The translations under genes and the position numbers were made by a program. From positions 930,001-994,000 of the forward strand of contig NZ_CP024870.1 in assembly GCF_002795265.1 (NCBI RefSeq): DNA of 64,000 nt. Reading direction: 5' to 3'. This document shows, in pieces, positions 55,106 to 64,000 of this stretch (positions are counted from its first letter, which is position 1; each line of letters begins with the position of its first letter). Source of the stretch: Spiroplasma clarkii. GTDB taxonomy: Bacteria > Bacillota_I > Bacilli_A > Mycoplasmatales > Mycoplasmataceae. The notes beneath the pieces were generated by a model, which was not told where the DNA came from, searched no databases, and saw only the letters and a program-made list of their open reading frames with translations.

Positions 55106-56161
55106 TTAGAATTTTTGCATCTTCACCTCTAAATTGTTTTTAAAACTAATATACTTATAATTATGTTTTTCAAGATTGTACACCCATTTTCAAAATTTTT
55201 TACTTTCAGGATTGAATTTTAATTTATAGCATAGAGAATAACATTTATTTTTTAAAAGATGATATCTAATTTTCTCTATCCTATGGTTAGAACATAGAAG
55301 TCAAATTATTGTAATAATTAAAAAAAATATGCTTAATAATATTTCTCCAATAATGCTTGGTGAGCCACTTTTTAGTGATGCTTTTCTTTCTCACCAAAAA
55401 ATATTTATACCTTCTTTTTCTGTGAAATATATATGTATACCAGTTATCATAATTAATGTAAATACCAGCAAAGGAATAATGAAAATAATTATAAAACTAA
55501 TTGGAAAAAATGGAAGACTTTGATTATTTTTGATAAATGACAATATTTGATTAAAATTATAGATTAAATAATATGCTACAAAGAAAACCACTGCCACAAC
55601 AACTAACATAACAAATATGTATGCTTTATAGATAAATGAAAAAAGTGAAACTCCTCAATTGTAAAAAACTCTTTCAATATCATGACCATATTTAATTTTT
55701 TTAGAACTTTCTATTGTTTCTAGAAAATGAGTTTTGTGAAGCAAAAAATAATGAAGTTCCTCATTTTTTCTATTATCATAAAAGTTAATTATCCATTTAT
55801 CATTTTTAAATATGAAGTTAAATGCTATATTTTTCCTGCTACAAATAAAATCAGAAAAAGTTGATAAACCTACTTTACTCTCACATTCCTTACAGTAAAA
55901 GAAAAATTCAAAAATTGCCAAATATCTATTTTTTAAGGATTGAAACTTGCTCATTACATAATAATCCTCTTTAAAACTGTCTATTTCTTCATTAAAAGAA
56001 AAAATTAAATCATCTAATCTATATGAGTTATCTCTCAACCACTCCCTATCTAATAACTCATTTACTTTAAAAAATTTTACTCTTTGAAATAGTTTCTTAA
56101 AAATAAAAAATATTGCCGGAATATAAACTGAACTAAAAATAAGTAAAATTAATTCTTGCAT
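55106..56161 (-). CDS. Multi-pass membrane protein, unknown
   Basis: A 351-aa protein: an N-terminal membrane segment ('ILLIFSSVYIPAIFFIFKKLF'), a soluble domain of about 150 residues with 'FFFYCKECESK' (CxxC), and three more membrane segments in the C-terminal half. Several TGA-Trp codons. AAGGAGAA precedes ATG 56161. It lies among defence genes, but the family was not recognised. Confidence 0.7.
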
Positions 56162-56314
56162 ATAGTTTCTCCTTCTTTCAAAGTTGTTATTTCTAAAATG
56201 AAAAATTATGATGATTTAACATTGGTTTAAATAATGTGCATAACTAAAGTAAAACAGTATTTAGTTTAATAAATCTGGTTAACTAAAAAAAGCAAATGGC
56301 TTTTAATATTTTTG

Positions 56315-56770
56315 CTATCTCTTAGCTGTAATCTTGTCTAATAATGGCTCCAATGATCCAAGAGTAGCACCATAAATTCCTTTGCTTGCACCCCTAAAAT
56401 CTACTTGTTCTGCCATTAAAATAAATACATTAAATTTTTTATTAAATTTATCAACATTTATTTTACTAATTTTAAATATTTCAATTCAATTTGTTTTGCT
56501 TTTTTCTTTAACATTTGTACTTGTATCAGTCTTATAAAAAAATTTATTTTTAGATGAAACTCTATGCTTGTATTTATTGTTTGTAAAAATTTGAAAAATA
56601 AACCATCCCAATTCAGTGTTTAATACTAAATCACAAATCAAATATTTTTGATTTTGTTCATCATAATAGAATTTATTACTTTCATCTGATGAAGTAAACA
56701 ATTCATTCAAATTTTTAAACTTCTTTTTACAAAGTTCAATAATTTTATCTTTTCACTCTATTTTTACCAT
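56315..56770 (-). CDS. Unknown small protein
   Basis: A 151-aa soluble protein starting 'MVKIEWKDKIIELCKKKFKN', with two TGA-Trp codons. GGAGTAGGA lies upstream of ATG 56770. Mixed helix and strand, no motif recognised. A short hairpin with a T-run (about 56287-56303) follows on the minus strand and may end the transcript. Confidence 0.65.
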
Positions 56771-57282
56771 ATATATCCTACTCCTTTTCAAAAATATTTT
56801 ACTATAAATTCTCCTTCTAAAACAAACTTTTAAGTTTATATTTTACATATTCTATAATTTTTTTGTTTCTAGATTGCGCTATTTTTATCAATTAAACGCA
56901 AAAAGAGAGGCCTTTTTTTACTAATATATTTAAACCAAAAAAGCATTGAAAAAAGATACACTTTGAATATTGTAGAAAATATTAATGCAAATATAAGGTA
57001 AATATTGAGATTATATATATTGGTAACATTAGAATTATATTTTATATTTTTCATTACAATTGCAGTTTCATTTTTTTATTTTTAATTGAGTTTGACACTT
57101 TGATAGTCTTTTATAAAATCATTTTTATAAATCTCTTTTATTAAAAATGGTTTAATTTTTGGTCCACTTTTGATTACTTTTGGGGGCATATCTTTTTTAT
57201 TAAAATCACAAAAAAATTTGAAACTGTCAATCAAATTTGTCCTTTCATTATTTTTATTTTTTCCATTGTTTATTACAAATGA
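56771..57282 (-). other. Gene-poor stretch with short open frames
   Basis: Two short minus-strand frames are visible. 56869-57054 (61 aa, one hydrophobic segment) has an ATG but no ribosome site. 57082-57306 is open for about 70 codons without a start ('SFSFVINNGKNK...') and may be a gene remnant. Neither can be supported as a working gene. Confidence 0.35.
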
Positions 57283-57406
57283 AAAAGAGAGATAAAAATC
57301 TCTCTTAGTTTAACTTTAGGAGTACCAACGGGTGAAACCTAAATCTGGGTTAAAGGTAATCAGGATGAATACCTATTCAATGGATAACTATTGACCCAAT
57401 CCATTC
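57283..57406 (-). ncRNA. Candidate small RNA with promoter and terminator
   Basis: A transcription unit without an open frame: a near-consensus promoter at 57413-57440 and a strong terminator (9-bp stem AAGAGAGAT / ATCTCTCTT, 57285-57306, with TTTTT). The roughly 124-base product is visibly less AT-rich than its surroundings and holds internal inverted repeats (AATGGAT / ATCCATT; GAATA / TATTC). It matches no riboswitch or housekeeping RNA I know. The RNA call is inference from signals. Confidence 0.6.
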
Positions 57407-57412
57407 ACATAA

Positions 57413-57440
57413 ATCATATCATATATGTTCTAACTGTCAA
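57413..57440 (-). promoter_or_regulatory. Strong promoter of the candidate small RNA
   Basis: Minus-strand TTGACA (57435-57440) and TATGAT (57413-57418) are separated by 16 bases, among the best matches to the vegetative promoter consensus that I noticed in the window. Confidence 0.65.
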
Positions 57441-57514
57441 GAAGTTTTTAAATCTTTTGTCATTCACAAGCATTGTTATCAAAACAAAAAAGGACTAAAT
57501 GTTAAGTTTATATT

Positions 57515-58000
57515 TTACATATTCATGTCATTAACAGAAGGTGTTAAGTGGTTCAAAAGGTAAAATACATCGACAATTTCACTAAAAATTTGTACTCTTT
57601 TTATAAAATAGAACCTCAGCTTGTCAATATTTTTACTTTTACTTAATAACTTATGAACTAATTTATTAATATATCTATACATTGAATTGGAAAACCACAC
57701 TTTATTCCAAGCCTCAACAGCTTTGTTTATTATAATAAATTTAATTTATATAATTATGAGCGTGACCAATTTTCAAAAAATGCTCCTATTCAATGATACT
57801 TTCAGAGTGTGTTTAATGTTATATCATCTGCCTCAACATTAATACATTTTTTAAAATTAAGATCACTCTCCATAAAATTTACATCTAATATATTTTTAAT
57901 TATTGTTAATGCAATTAGTTTCCTTTTATGAAAATCATCTAATTTATAATGATTAATCTTAATTTAACAAATTTTTTGTCATCATATACATTTTCATACT
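57515..58000 (-). pseudogene. Decayed coding region downstream of the restriction operon
   Basis: Two open pieces on the minus strand in different frames or separated by stops: about 57769-57976 ('RKLIALTIIKNILDVNF ... NTLWKYHWIGAFFENWS', no start) and 57515-57740 ('KAVEAWNKVWFSNSMYRYINK ... SVNDMNM'). Their composition is coding-like with TGA-Trp codons. I think they are remains of one gene; the family is unknown. Confidence 0.45.
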
Positions 58001-58113
58001 AGAATCTGATTAAAATTAAAATATTTTTTCATTGATATGAACTCTTTGTGAATAGTTAGGGAGAATATCTAATTCATTTTTTCTAAAATAAATATATTTT
58101 TAAAACTTCATGA

Positions 58114-59400
58114 TTAATTACACTTAATTCCATATGACATTTTAAGCTTTGCTTTAACAGCCTCGTAGTCATACTTATTAATTTCTAAATAATCATCATC
58201 ATTTAAAGCAAAAGATATTACATACATGAATTTTTGAAAATCATAAATAGTTTCTATTGAATTATTTTCAAGGTTTTCCTTAATTCTATCTGCCTTTGAA
58301 ATCAAACATAAATATTGGTAGAAACTATCTACTTCATTTGTTTTATTCATTGGATGTATTCTGACATAGTGTTGATTTGGGGTTATAGCTATAATATTTT
58401 CTAAGTAATCTGCTATTTCTGGAAATTTACTTTCTGGAAATATATGATGCATATGCAGTGCTTGGATATGTTGCTCATCATGTTCTAATAATTCTGTCAT
58501 TCCATCACGATATTCTGCATTGAAGTCTCTAATGAATTGTTTTGCTTTTGATGAAGAATACTTATAATATTTCTTATTTGGACTTAATTCTATGCTGTTT
58601 TCATAATCTTTTCTTGACATATCCTTTGGTTTTTCAGAATATATGTCTCTAAAATTATCACGATTATACATAAGCATATCATATGTAATTTTCTTTCTAG
58701 ATAATTTCCCATTCTTTGTGCCAACTGAATCATTTTTGAAAGCAAGAGGATTTATTATCTTAGTAAAAATTCTTCCACATTCAACATAACCTGGCTTACT
58801 AATTGTATTATTACTTGAGGTTTTGCTACCAATATTTGTGTATTCCTTAGTAAAGTAATAAAAAGTATTCTTAGTTTCATTAAAATTAACTTCATTTGGA
58901 AAATTGAAAAAATTATTAAAGATAGCAAGCAAATCACTATCTTTAAGCACCTTTTCAATATAAATTTGTAAGAAGTGCAATGCATATTTTGGTGCAATGG
59001 CAATGTATTTCAGTAACCTTAAGTCTAAAACATTAAATAAATTTCTTTGACCAATTTTTGTTTCATTCAAAATTTTTGCATAAGCAAATAATTTCATTGG
59101 TTGTTGAAAAAACTTATCATACTCATTTTTACTAGATTTACTAGTCACATTTGCTTTTTTAAAAATTTCTTCTACATTTCCTTTAGCATATTCTGAAAAT
59201 CAAATATCTTTTGAAGAAAATATGGAGCTGATGGACTTGTTACCCTCATCTTCAAGGAATTTTACAATACAATCTGCAACAATAGAACACACATCTGGTG
59301 TACATTTTTGATCTATCCATCTTGCATTATTTGTTTTTCTTATGTCATAATTTTTTTTATTTAAGAACTCATTAATTTCATCAGTATTAAATATCTTCAT
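58114..59400 (-). CDS. HNH restriction endonuclease (predicted type II)
   Basis: A 428-aa protein encoded directly after two DNA methylases. The N-terminus has 'NARWIDQKCTPDVCSIVADCI', seen in some type II restriction enzymes. The C-terminal part carries the HNH nuclease motif 'LHMHHIFPESKFP' (His318/319), 'ENIIAITPNQH' (Asn335, His344). Two TGA-Trp codons. Its ATG overlaps the m6A methylase stop by 14 bases. It should cut DNA not protected by the two methylases. Confidence 0.85.
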
Positions 59401-60727
59401 TAGTTTTTCTCCTTATTCCAAAGTAGTAGATAGAGTTACTATCTATATTAAGTGACCTTGTTCCATAATTTCTTGCAATCTTATAATATTCTCTAAATTT
59501 TACACTTTCAAATATTACTAAATCATCTTCTAAAATTGATGTATCAGTCTTATTTATCAACAATGCCAATGAACCATCTGTAATAGAATTTTTTGGTAGG
59601 AAACATGCCCTTGGTGAGTAGGAAAGGTTAGGAATCAATACCACATTTTCCTTGTTTAAATATTTAGCAACTGCTAAACCCTCCAAATCATTTATATATT
59701 TGTCATATCCCAAAACATCAATAACTTTATTTGTACAAACATTCCTAGACCTCAGTATTCTATATTTTCCCTCTGATAAATTATGTTTTGTTCCAATTTG
59801 CCTATCTCTAAAAAATGCAAACATTCCTAGGTTTAAACTTTTTGCATATGCATCAAATTCTTCATTTCTATAAATTACCCATGTTGGAAATGCATTACCT
59901 GTAATATACTTTTGTTCTTGAATAATATCAATATTTTTAGTAATAGATTTTACAATTAAATTGCTAGGCTTTCCTTGTGTGTCAACAATAATATTGACTG
60001 TCTCGATTTTAACTCCTTTAAAACCATTTTCACCAAAATCAATTATGCTCTTTATTTCATAATTCTTCAATTCTTCTCTTAATTCTACATATTCTGGAGC
60101 ATTTAATATACTTTTAGGGATAATGAAAGATACAATATTTGCTTCTTTTAATGCTTTTTCAAAAAAGTATGCATATATATTTGATGTTTTTGATAATTTA
60201 CTATTTTTTTTATATATGGTGCTATTTTTGTCACCCATTTTAACTTTGTAATATGGTGGATTACCTATAACCAAATCTAAATTTTCATTTTCAACTGAAA
60301 ATTTTAAATAGTCATCATTTATGTATTTAATTTCTACATTTGGATATTTGCTTCTATAATAAGTTTCAAAAATAAGTTCTGCAATATTCAATTCATTTTC
60401 ATCTATATCAATTATCCAAATTTCCAATTTTTGTTTAAATTTGAAATGTTCTGCAATAAAGGGTAAAAAAGCACCTGCACCAACTGATGGTTCCAAAACT
60501 TTTATATGATCCTTTTCAATTTTTGGTAACACTTTAAATATTTCTTCACAAATAATTTTATCAGTATAAAAAGCTGCAGTAGTTTTTTTATTTGGATTTA
60601 ACATTTCAGCAGCAATATAAACTAAGGTTGGATCAAGTTTGCTGCCATATTTCAATATTGTATCTTTTAAACTTGTAAGGTTGTTTAAATTATATTTTTG
60701 TAAAAATAGTTTTATATCTTTTTTCAT
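59387..60727 (-). CDS. DNA adenine-N6 methyltransferase
   Basis: A 446-aa gamma-type N6-adenine methylase: 'AAFYTDKII', S-adenosylmethionine motif I 'VLEPSVGAGAFLPF' (78-91), and catalytic motif IV 'LVIGNPPYYKV' (NPPY at 156-159). A target-recognition region follows in the second half. It overlaps the m5C methylase end by 38 bases and the nuclease start by 14 bases. Confidence 0.93.
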   Translation of the reverse strand: MKKDIKLFLQKYNLNNLTSLKDTILKYGSKLDPTLVYIAAEMLNPNKKTTAAFYTDKIICEEIFKVLPKIEKDHIKVLEPSVGAGAFLPFIAEHFKFKQKLEIWIIDIDENELNIAELIFETYYRSKYPNVEIKYINDDYLKFSVENENLDLVIGNPPYYKVKMGDKNSTIYKKNSKLSKTSNIYAYFFEKALKEANIVSFIIPKSILNAPEYVELREELKNYEIKSIIDFGENGFKGVKIETVNIIVDTQGKPSNLIVKSITKNIDIIQEQKYITGNAFPTWVIYRNEEFDAYAKSLNLGMFAFFRDRQIGTKHNLSEGKYRILRSRNVCTNKVIDVLGYDKYINDLEGLAVAKYLNKENVVLIPNLSYSPRACFLPKNSITDGSLALLINKTDTSILEDDLVIFESVKFREYYKIARNYGTRSLNIDSNSIYYFGIRRKTNEDI

Positions 60728-61889
60728 TTAAACCCTCCAATTGCATAAGTATATTACTTGCTATTTGAAAAAAAATTGCAGTAGGTACAGCCTCACCAAT
60801 TGACTGTCGTATATTAACATCATTTTGTTTAATAAATAATCTCTTGTTTTCTAATGACATTTCATTTAGTTCTTTTTCGTCTTGGGCAACCCACTTGAAA
60901 TCTGATGGAATTGTCATCATTAGCATTAGCTCTCTCACACTAAAAACTCTATCATCAACTGGATGTATTGTATTTTGACTTGCCATAATATCATTTCTAG
61001 TATGAATACATGGAGCGACCTTATCAAAGCATTGTCTCTTATATTTATCACTGTTACCATTTTTTGTTAATATTTTTAAACCGTTTTTGTAATAATGGGG
61101 TAACTTGCTGATATCAGTATTGTCAAATGCACTTTGTCCTTGCTTTAATTTTTTTATTCAATTTCTCATATCACCCTTATAATGTCTAAAACTATGATAA
61201 ATATCAGTCTCATCAATTTGTCCCATTTCAACTAGATGAGGTAGTTTTCCAATAATTTCTCCTAGCATTTTTTCATTTTTCAATGTAGGAAAAAGATTAT
61301 TTAATTTTAGCCCAACATCACGTCTCACCCCCAATACAAGTGTTCTTGTACGGCTTGAATTTGACCCATAATCTTTAAAATTTAGTACTCGTGATTCAAT
61401 ATTATATATTGCTTCAAGGTTATTTAATATTGCCTCACTTATTCTTTTTTCTTTACCATCTATGTCTGTACAAATAGTATTAAGAAACGATCTTACATTC
61501 TCCAATACAAAAGTTTTTGGTTTAATTTGTTTTATAAGTTTAATTGACTCAACAACTAATGAATTTCTTTTTTGTTCATCCTTCTTTTTATGATTAGCTA
61601 CAGACATTCCCTGACAAGGTGGAGTGGCAATGATTGTAGTAATCTCCTCAATACCCTCCTTTTCATGTCACAATCTGATTTCATCAAATATTTTGTTTTT
61701 CACTTCATCTTGCAAAACATCACCAAGAATGTAACCACTATCATACTTACATTTACTGTTGTGTTTCTGGACTTCAAGTCTTCTTGATAATAATTCATTT
61801 GTTGCTACACATTCAAACCCTGCCTGTTTAAACCCATAACACCCCACTCCTGCACTACTAAATAAGGATATATATGTTTCTTTTTTCAT
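60690..61889 (-). CDS. DNA cytosine-5 methyltransferase
   Basis: A 399-aa m5C methylase: motif I 'SLFSSAGVGCYGFKQAGF', motif IV 'ATPPCQGMSV' (catalytic Cys92), motif VI 'TFVLENVRSFL', motif VIII 'YGSNSSRTRTLVLGVRR', and motifs IX-X 'TIHPVDDRVFSVRELMLMMTIP'. The frame passes several TGA-Trp codons. First gene of the restriction operon (m5C, m6A, nuclease). Having both m5C and m6A enzymes suggests an asymmetric target or separate protection of the two strands. Confidence 0.95.
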
Positions 61890-62617
61890 AATTTTCTCCT
61901 TGCTAGCAACATCTGATATGTTAGAAATTTCACACTACAAAATACACAAATATTCATAAGAAAATTTATAATAAGTTATTGATTTCTATTTAGTTTGCAA
62001 GTGTTGAAATTCCTATGCTTAATTTAATTAATACATCAGTCTTTGTATGCATCTATCTACAATTTCATAGACTATTATAATTAATCAACATTTTCTAATC
62101 TCCAACATAATATATTACAAAGATACCATAAAGCATTTTAAATTGCAAACAAATAGTTTTATTTATCAAACAATATTTTTTTATTACTTGTCAAAAAAAC
62201 TCTTGAATATAACATACTTAAACTAGAAAATGCAAGATAGGAATTTTGGAATTATCATATTCTATCTTACAATTACATTTTCAATTACCTATATTAAAAG
62301 CAGTTTGGTATTTTAGTACTTTTGGTTAGAACTAAAACTTAACAAATTATTTTAAAATTTAAATAAACCAAACATTTTCATATATCAACAACTAAATAGA
62401 TTTTCGATTTTTATAAAATTTGAATTATATATTAATAAAAATTACATTATTAATAACCAATAACTTTTAATATTGCCTTTAATTAATTAGTTTTATATGT
62501 TGATTAAATAACATTTTTAAACTATTTTCTATATTTCAATTCTTAAATTTCTCATTTATAGAATCAAGACTCATATTATAATGATAAAATATTTGTCTTT
62601 ATAGGGAAAGTATTTTA
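61890..62617 (-). other. Intergenic gap, no gene seen
   Basis: About 730 AT-rich bases with frequent stops in all frames and no recognisable fragment. It should contain the promoter of the restriction operon and the end of the AIPR transcript. Confidence 0.5.
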
Positions 62618-64000
62618 CTATTTTTTATTAAATATGCTCTCAAGTATCTTTTTTCTTGCTTCTCTTTCTGATATTGTAATTGGAAGTAAGCATAACTTGA
62701 CAAACTCTTCAAAAAAATCCTTTTTATATGAAAATGCTGAATGTCCATAAATTTCATTTTTATTATTTTTTTTCTTTTTGTATAGTTCCCACAAGTTCTC
62801 ATAACATTCATATAAATACCTTGCCAAAAGCTCTTGATTAACTGTAATTTCATCACCACTGTTTTTATTAATAAATGTACCTTTGCTATTTTTAAATTGA
62901 TCAATTTCTTTAATACTTATAAGTTCATTAAGATTATCTAAATTATTTCAAATTAGTCAAAGTAGAGCTATTATTCAATTTTGTATTAATAACATTAATG
63001 GTTTAACTTCTTCAATTCTTGATGGTTCAATGTCATTATTTGCTAATTGAACCATTTTCTCAATGACATCATAAAATTTATAAGCTAACAATTTGTCCTC
63101 ATTTGAGATACTTTCATTTTTAAATACTAAGTTATAATGCTCATCATTAAATATTTTGTTCTTATTTTGCAAAGCAACCGTTGGTTTCATTAAAATTAAA
63201 CTATAAATATACTGCCCCAACCTATCATTTCAAAGTCTTTTAATATTTTCTTCTTTTAAATTAAAATTTTTAATAATATAATTTTTCTCATTAATGTCAC
63301 TATCTCCCCGCTTGATATTTAAAATAATTTGGTTCTCTTTAAAGAACTTTTTCAATTCAATCATTTCAGCAGCATTAGATCTGAAATCTCTTGGTTGCAC
63401 TGGTTTTTGATTATTTGATGATTTTGTTATTTTTTCAATAAGTTCACCATCTTTATCACTTTTGGTTTCAATTATCTTTGCAACCACAAATACTTTGCTA
63501 AGATTGTCTTTTAATTTACTTTTCCCAAACAATTTATTTAAATTTGTAACTGTTTGTGCACCATTAACTATTGAAAAATTATTTAACAAAACTGTATTAT
63601 TTTGAATATCAAGATCATAAATTTTTTCTGTTACAACTGTAATTCCATTATTGAAAATGAAAAACTTTTCAGGATTAGAGGCTACTGTTTCTTCAATGTT
63701 TTTATCAACTGATTTTGATATGCTTCCACTATCAATATTGTATCTGACATTTCTTTCAAATATTCTATCTTGAAATTTTTGATAGCAGCGAATTAATGAC
63801 ATAGCAGTAAGAGACAATAACACAGTTTTTTCAGAATTACGCTCATCATAAATTATAGAATTGTTCTTTCCTGTCTCAGCATTTGCTGGATTTTTAAATT
63901 CAAAATTGAATTTAAGTGGATTATCTGTTTTATTTTCTTCATTTTCACCATTAAACTTATTTATTAATCTTTTTCTATCTACTATCTTGAACTCGCCAAT
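62618..64000 (-). CDS. AIPR-family abortive infection protein (partial)
   Basis: The last 460 residues of a protein whose start lies beyond the right edge. The AIPR core is clear: 'RNVRYNIDSGSISKSVDKNI', 'FFIFNNGITVVTEKI', 'FSIVNGAQTVTNLNKLF' and 'SSNNQKPVQPRDFRSN'. Several TGA-Trp codons. AIPR proteins occur in abortive-infection loci and with Z1 ATPases, DNA methylases and MutL-like ATPases. Here the gene precedes an m5C/m6A/HNH restriction operon, with the Z1 operon further downstream. Confidence 0.92.

Noticed and set aside
56869-57054. 61-aa minus-strand frame with a hydrophobic segment
   Set aside because: It has an ATG but no ribosome site, and hydrophobic short frames are frequent by chance in such AT-rich DNA.
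57306-57406. Riboswitch (purine, TPP or T-box)
   Set aside because: Fragments such as GGTTTCACC and CAGATTTAGG recall these families, but the conserved cores are incomplete and no gene follows the terminator.
1-64000. Insertion sequences, prophage or tRNA-linked integration sites
   Set aside because: No transposase, integrase, phage structural gene or tRNA was recognised, although the clustered defence genes suggest an island.

Overview
The window reads as a low-GC Mollicute chromosome, most likely of the Entomoplasmatales (Spiroplasma / Mesoplasma / Entomoplasma group). UGA encodes tryptophan throughout: nearly every long gene only reads through if TGA is translated, and the TGA codons fall at conserved Trp positions (phosphotransferase proteins, Cas9, heparinase). 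Several sugar phosphotransferase (PTS) operons with RpiR-type regulators, a spiroplasma-like lipoprotein signal and a type II-A CRISPR system fit this group. Almost all genes lie on the minus strand; only three small plus-strand genes are proposed. No rRNA, tRNA, insertion sequence or origin was recognised.

Layout. 1-3.5 kb: cellobiose-type PTS (IIC, IIA), a 6-phospho-beta-glucosidase with an internal TAA, and an RpiR regulator. 3.6-6.5 kb: small unknown genes and a Fic/Doc toxin followed by a 51-aa partner, with a decayed tandem copy. 7-14 kb: a defence-like island with an AAA ATPase carrying a CxxC hook, a HEPN-superfamily-1 helicase fusion, and an overlapping nucleotidyltransferase/HEPN pair. 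14.2-19.9 kb: ascorbate-type PTS (IIA, IIB, IIC) with class II aldolase, a phosphofructokinase paralogue and an RpiR regulator. 20.2-24.7 kb: a decayed copy of the Fic partner gene, a second AAA ATPase broken by an in-frame TAG, and an OLD-family nuclease. 25.2-32.5 kb: complete type II-A CRISPR-Cas (tracrRNA, cas9, 16-repeat array, cas1, cas2, csn2), with the array placed between cas9 and cas1.

32.6-45.4 kb is one long operon for unsaturated glycosaminoglycan disaccharides: mannose-family PTS, YajC, a lipoprotein, RpiR, unsaturated glucuronyl hydrolase, heparinase II/III-like protein, KdgA, KdgK, KduD and KduI. It is preceded by a GH35 beta-galactosidase with its own RpiR regulator. Imported phospho-disaccharides would be split by the hydrolase, and the uronate would pass through KduI, KduD, KdgK and KdgA to pyruvate and glyceraldehyde 3-phosphate.

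48.9-64 kb is a second defence-rich region: a fragment of the AAA ATPase, a Pycsar-like cyclase plus membrane effector, a Z1-domain ATPase operon, unknown membrane proteins, a candidate small RNA with a strong promoter and terminator, a restriction-modification operon (m5C and m6A methylases plus HNH nuclease), and an AIPR-family abortive-infection protein running off the right edge. Overall the segment alternates sugar-utilisation operons with anti-phage modules, several of them duplicated or decaying.
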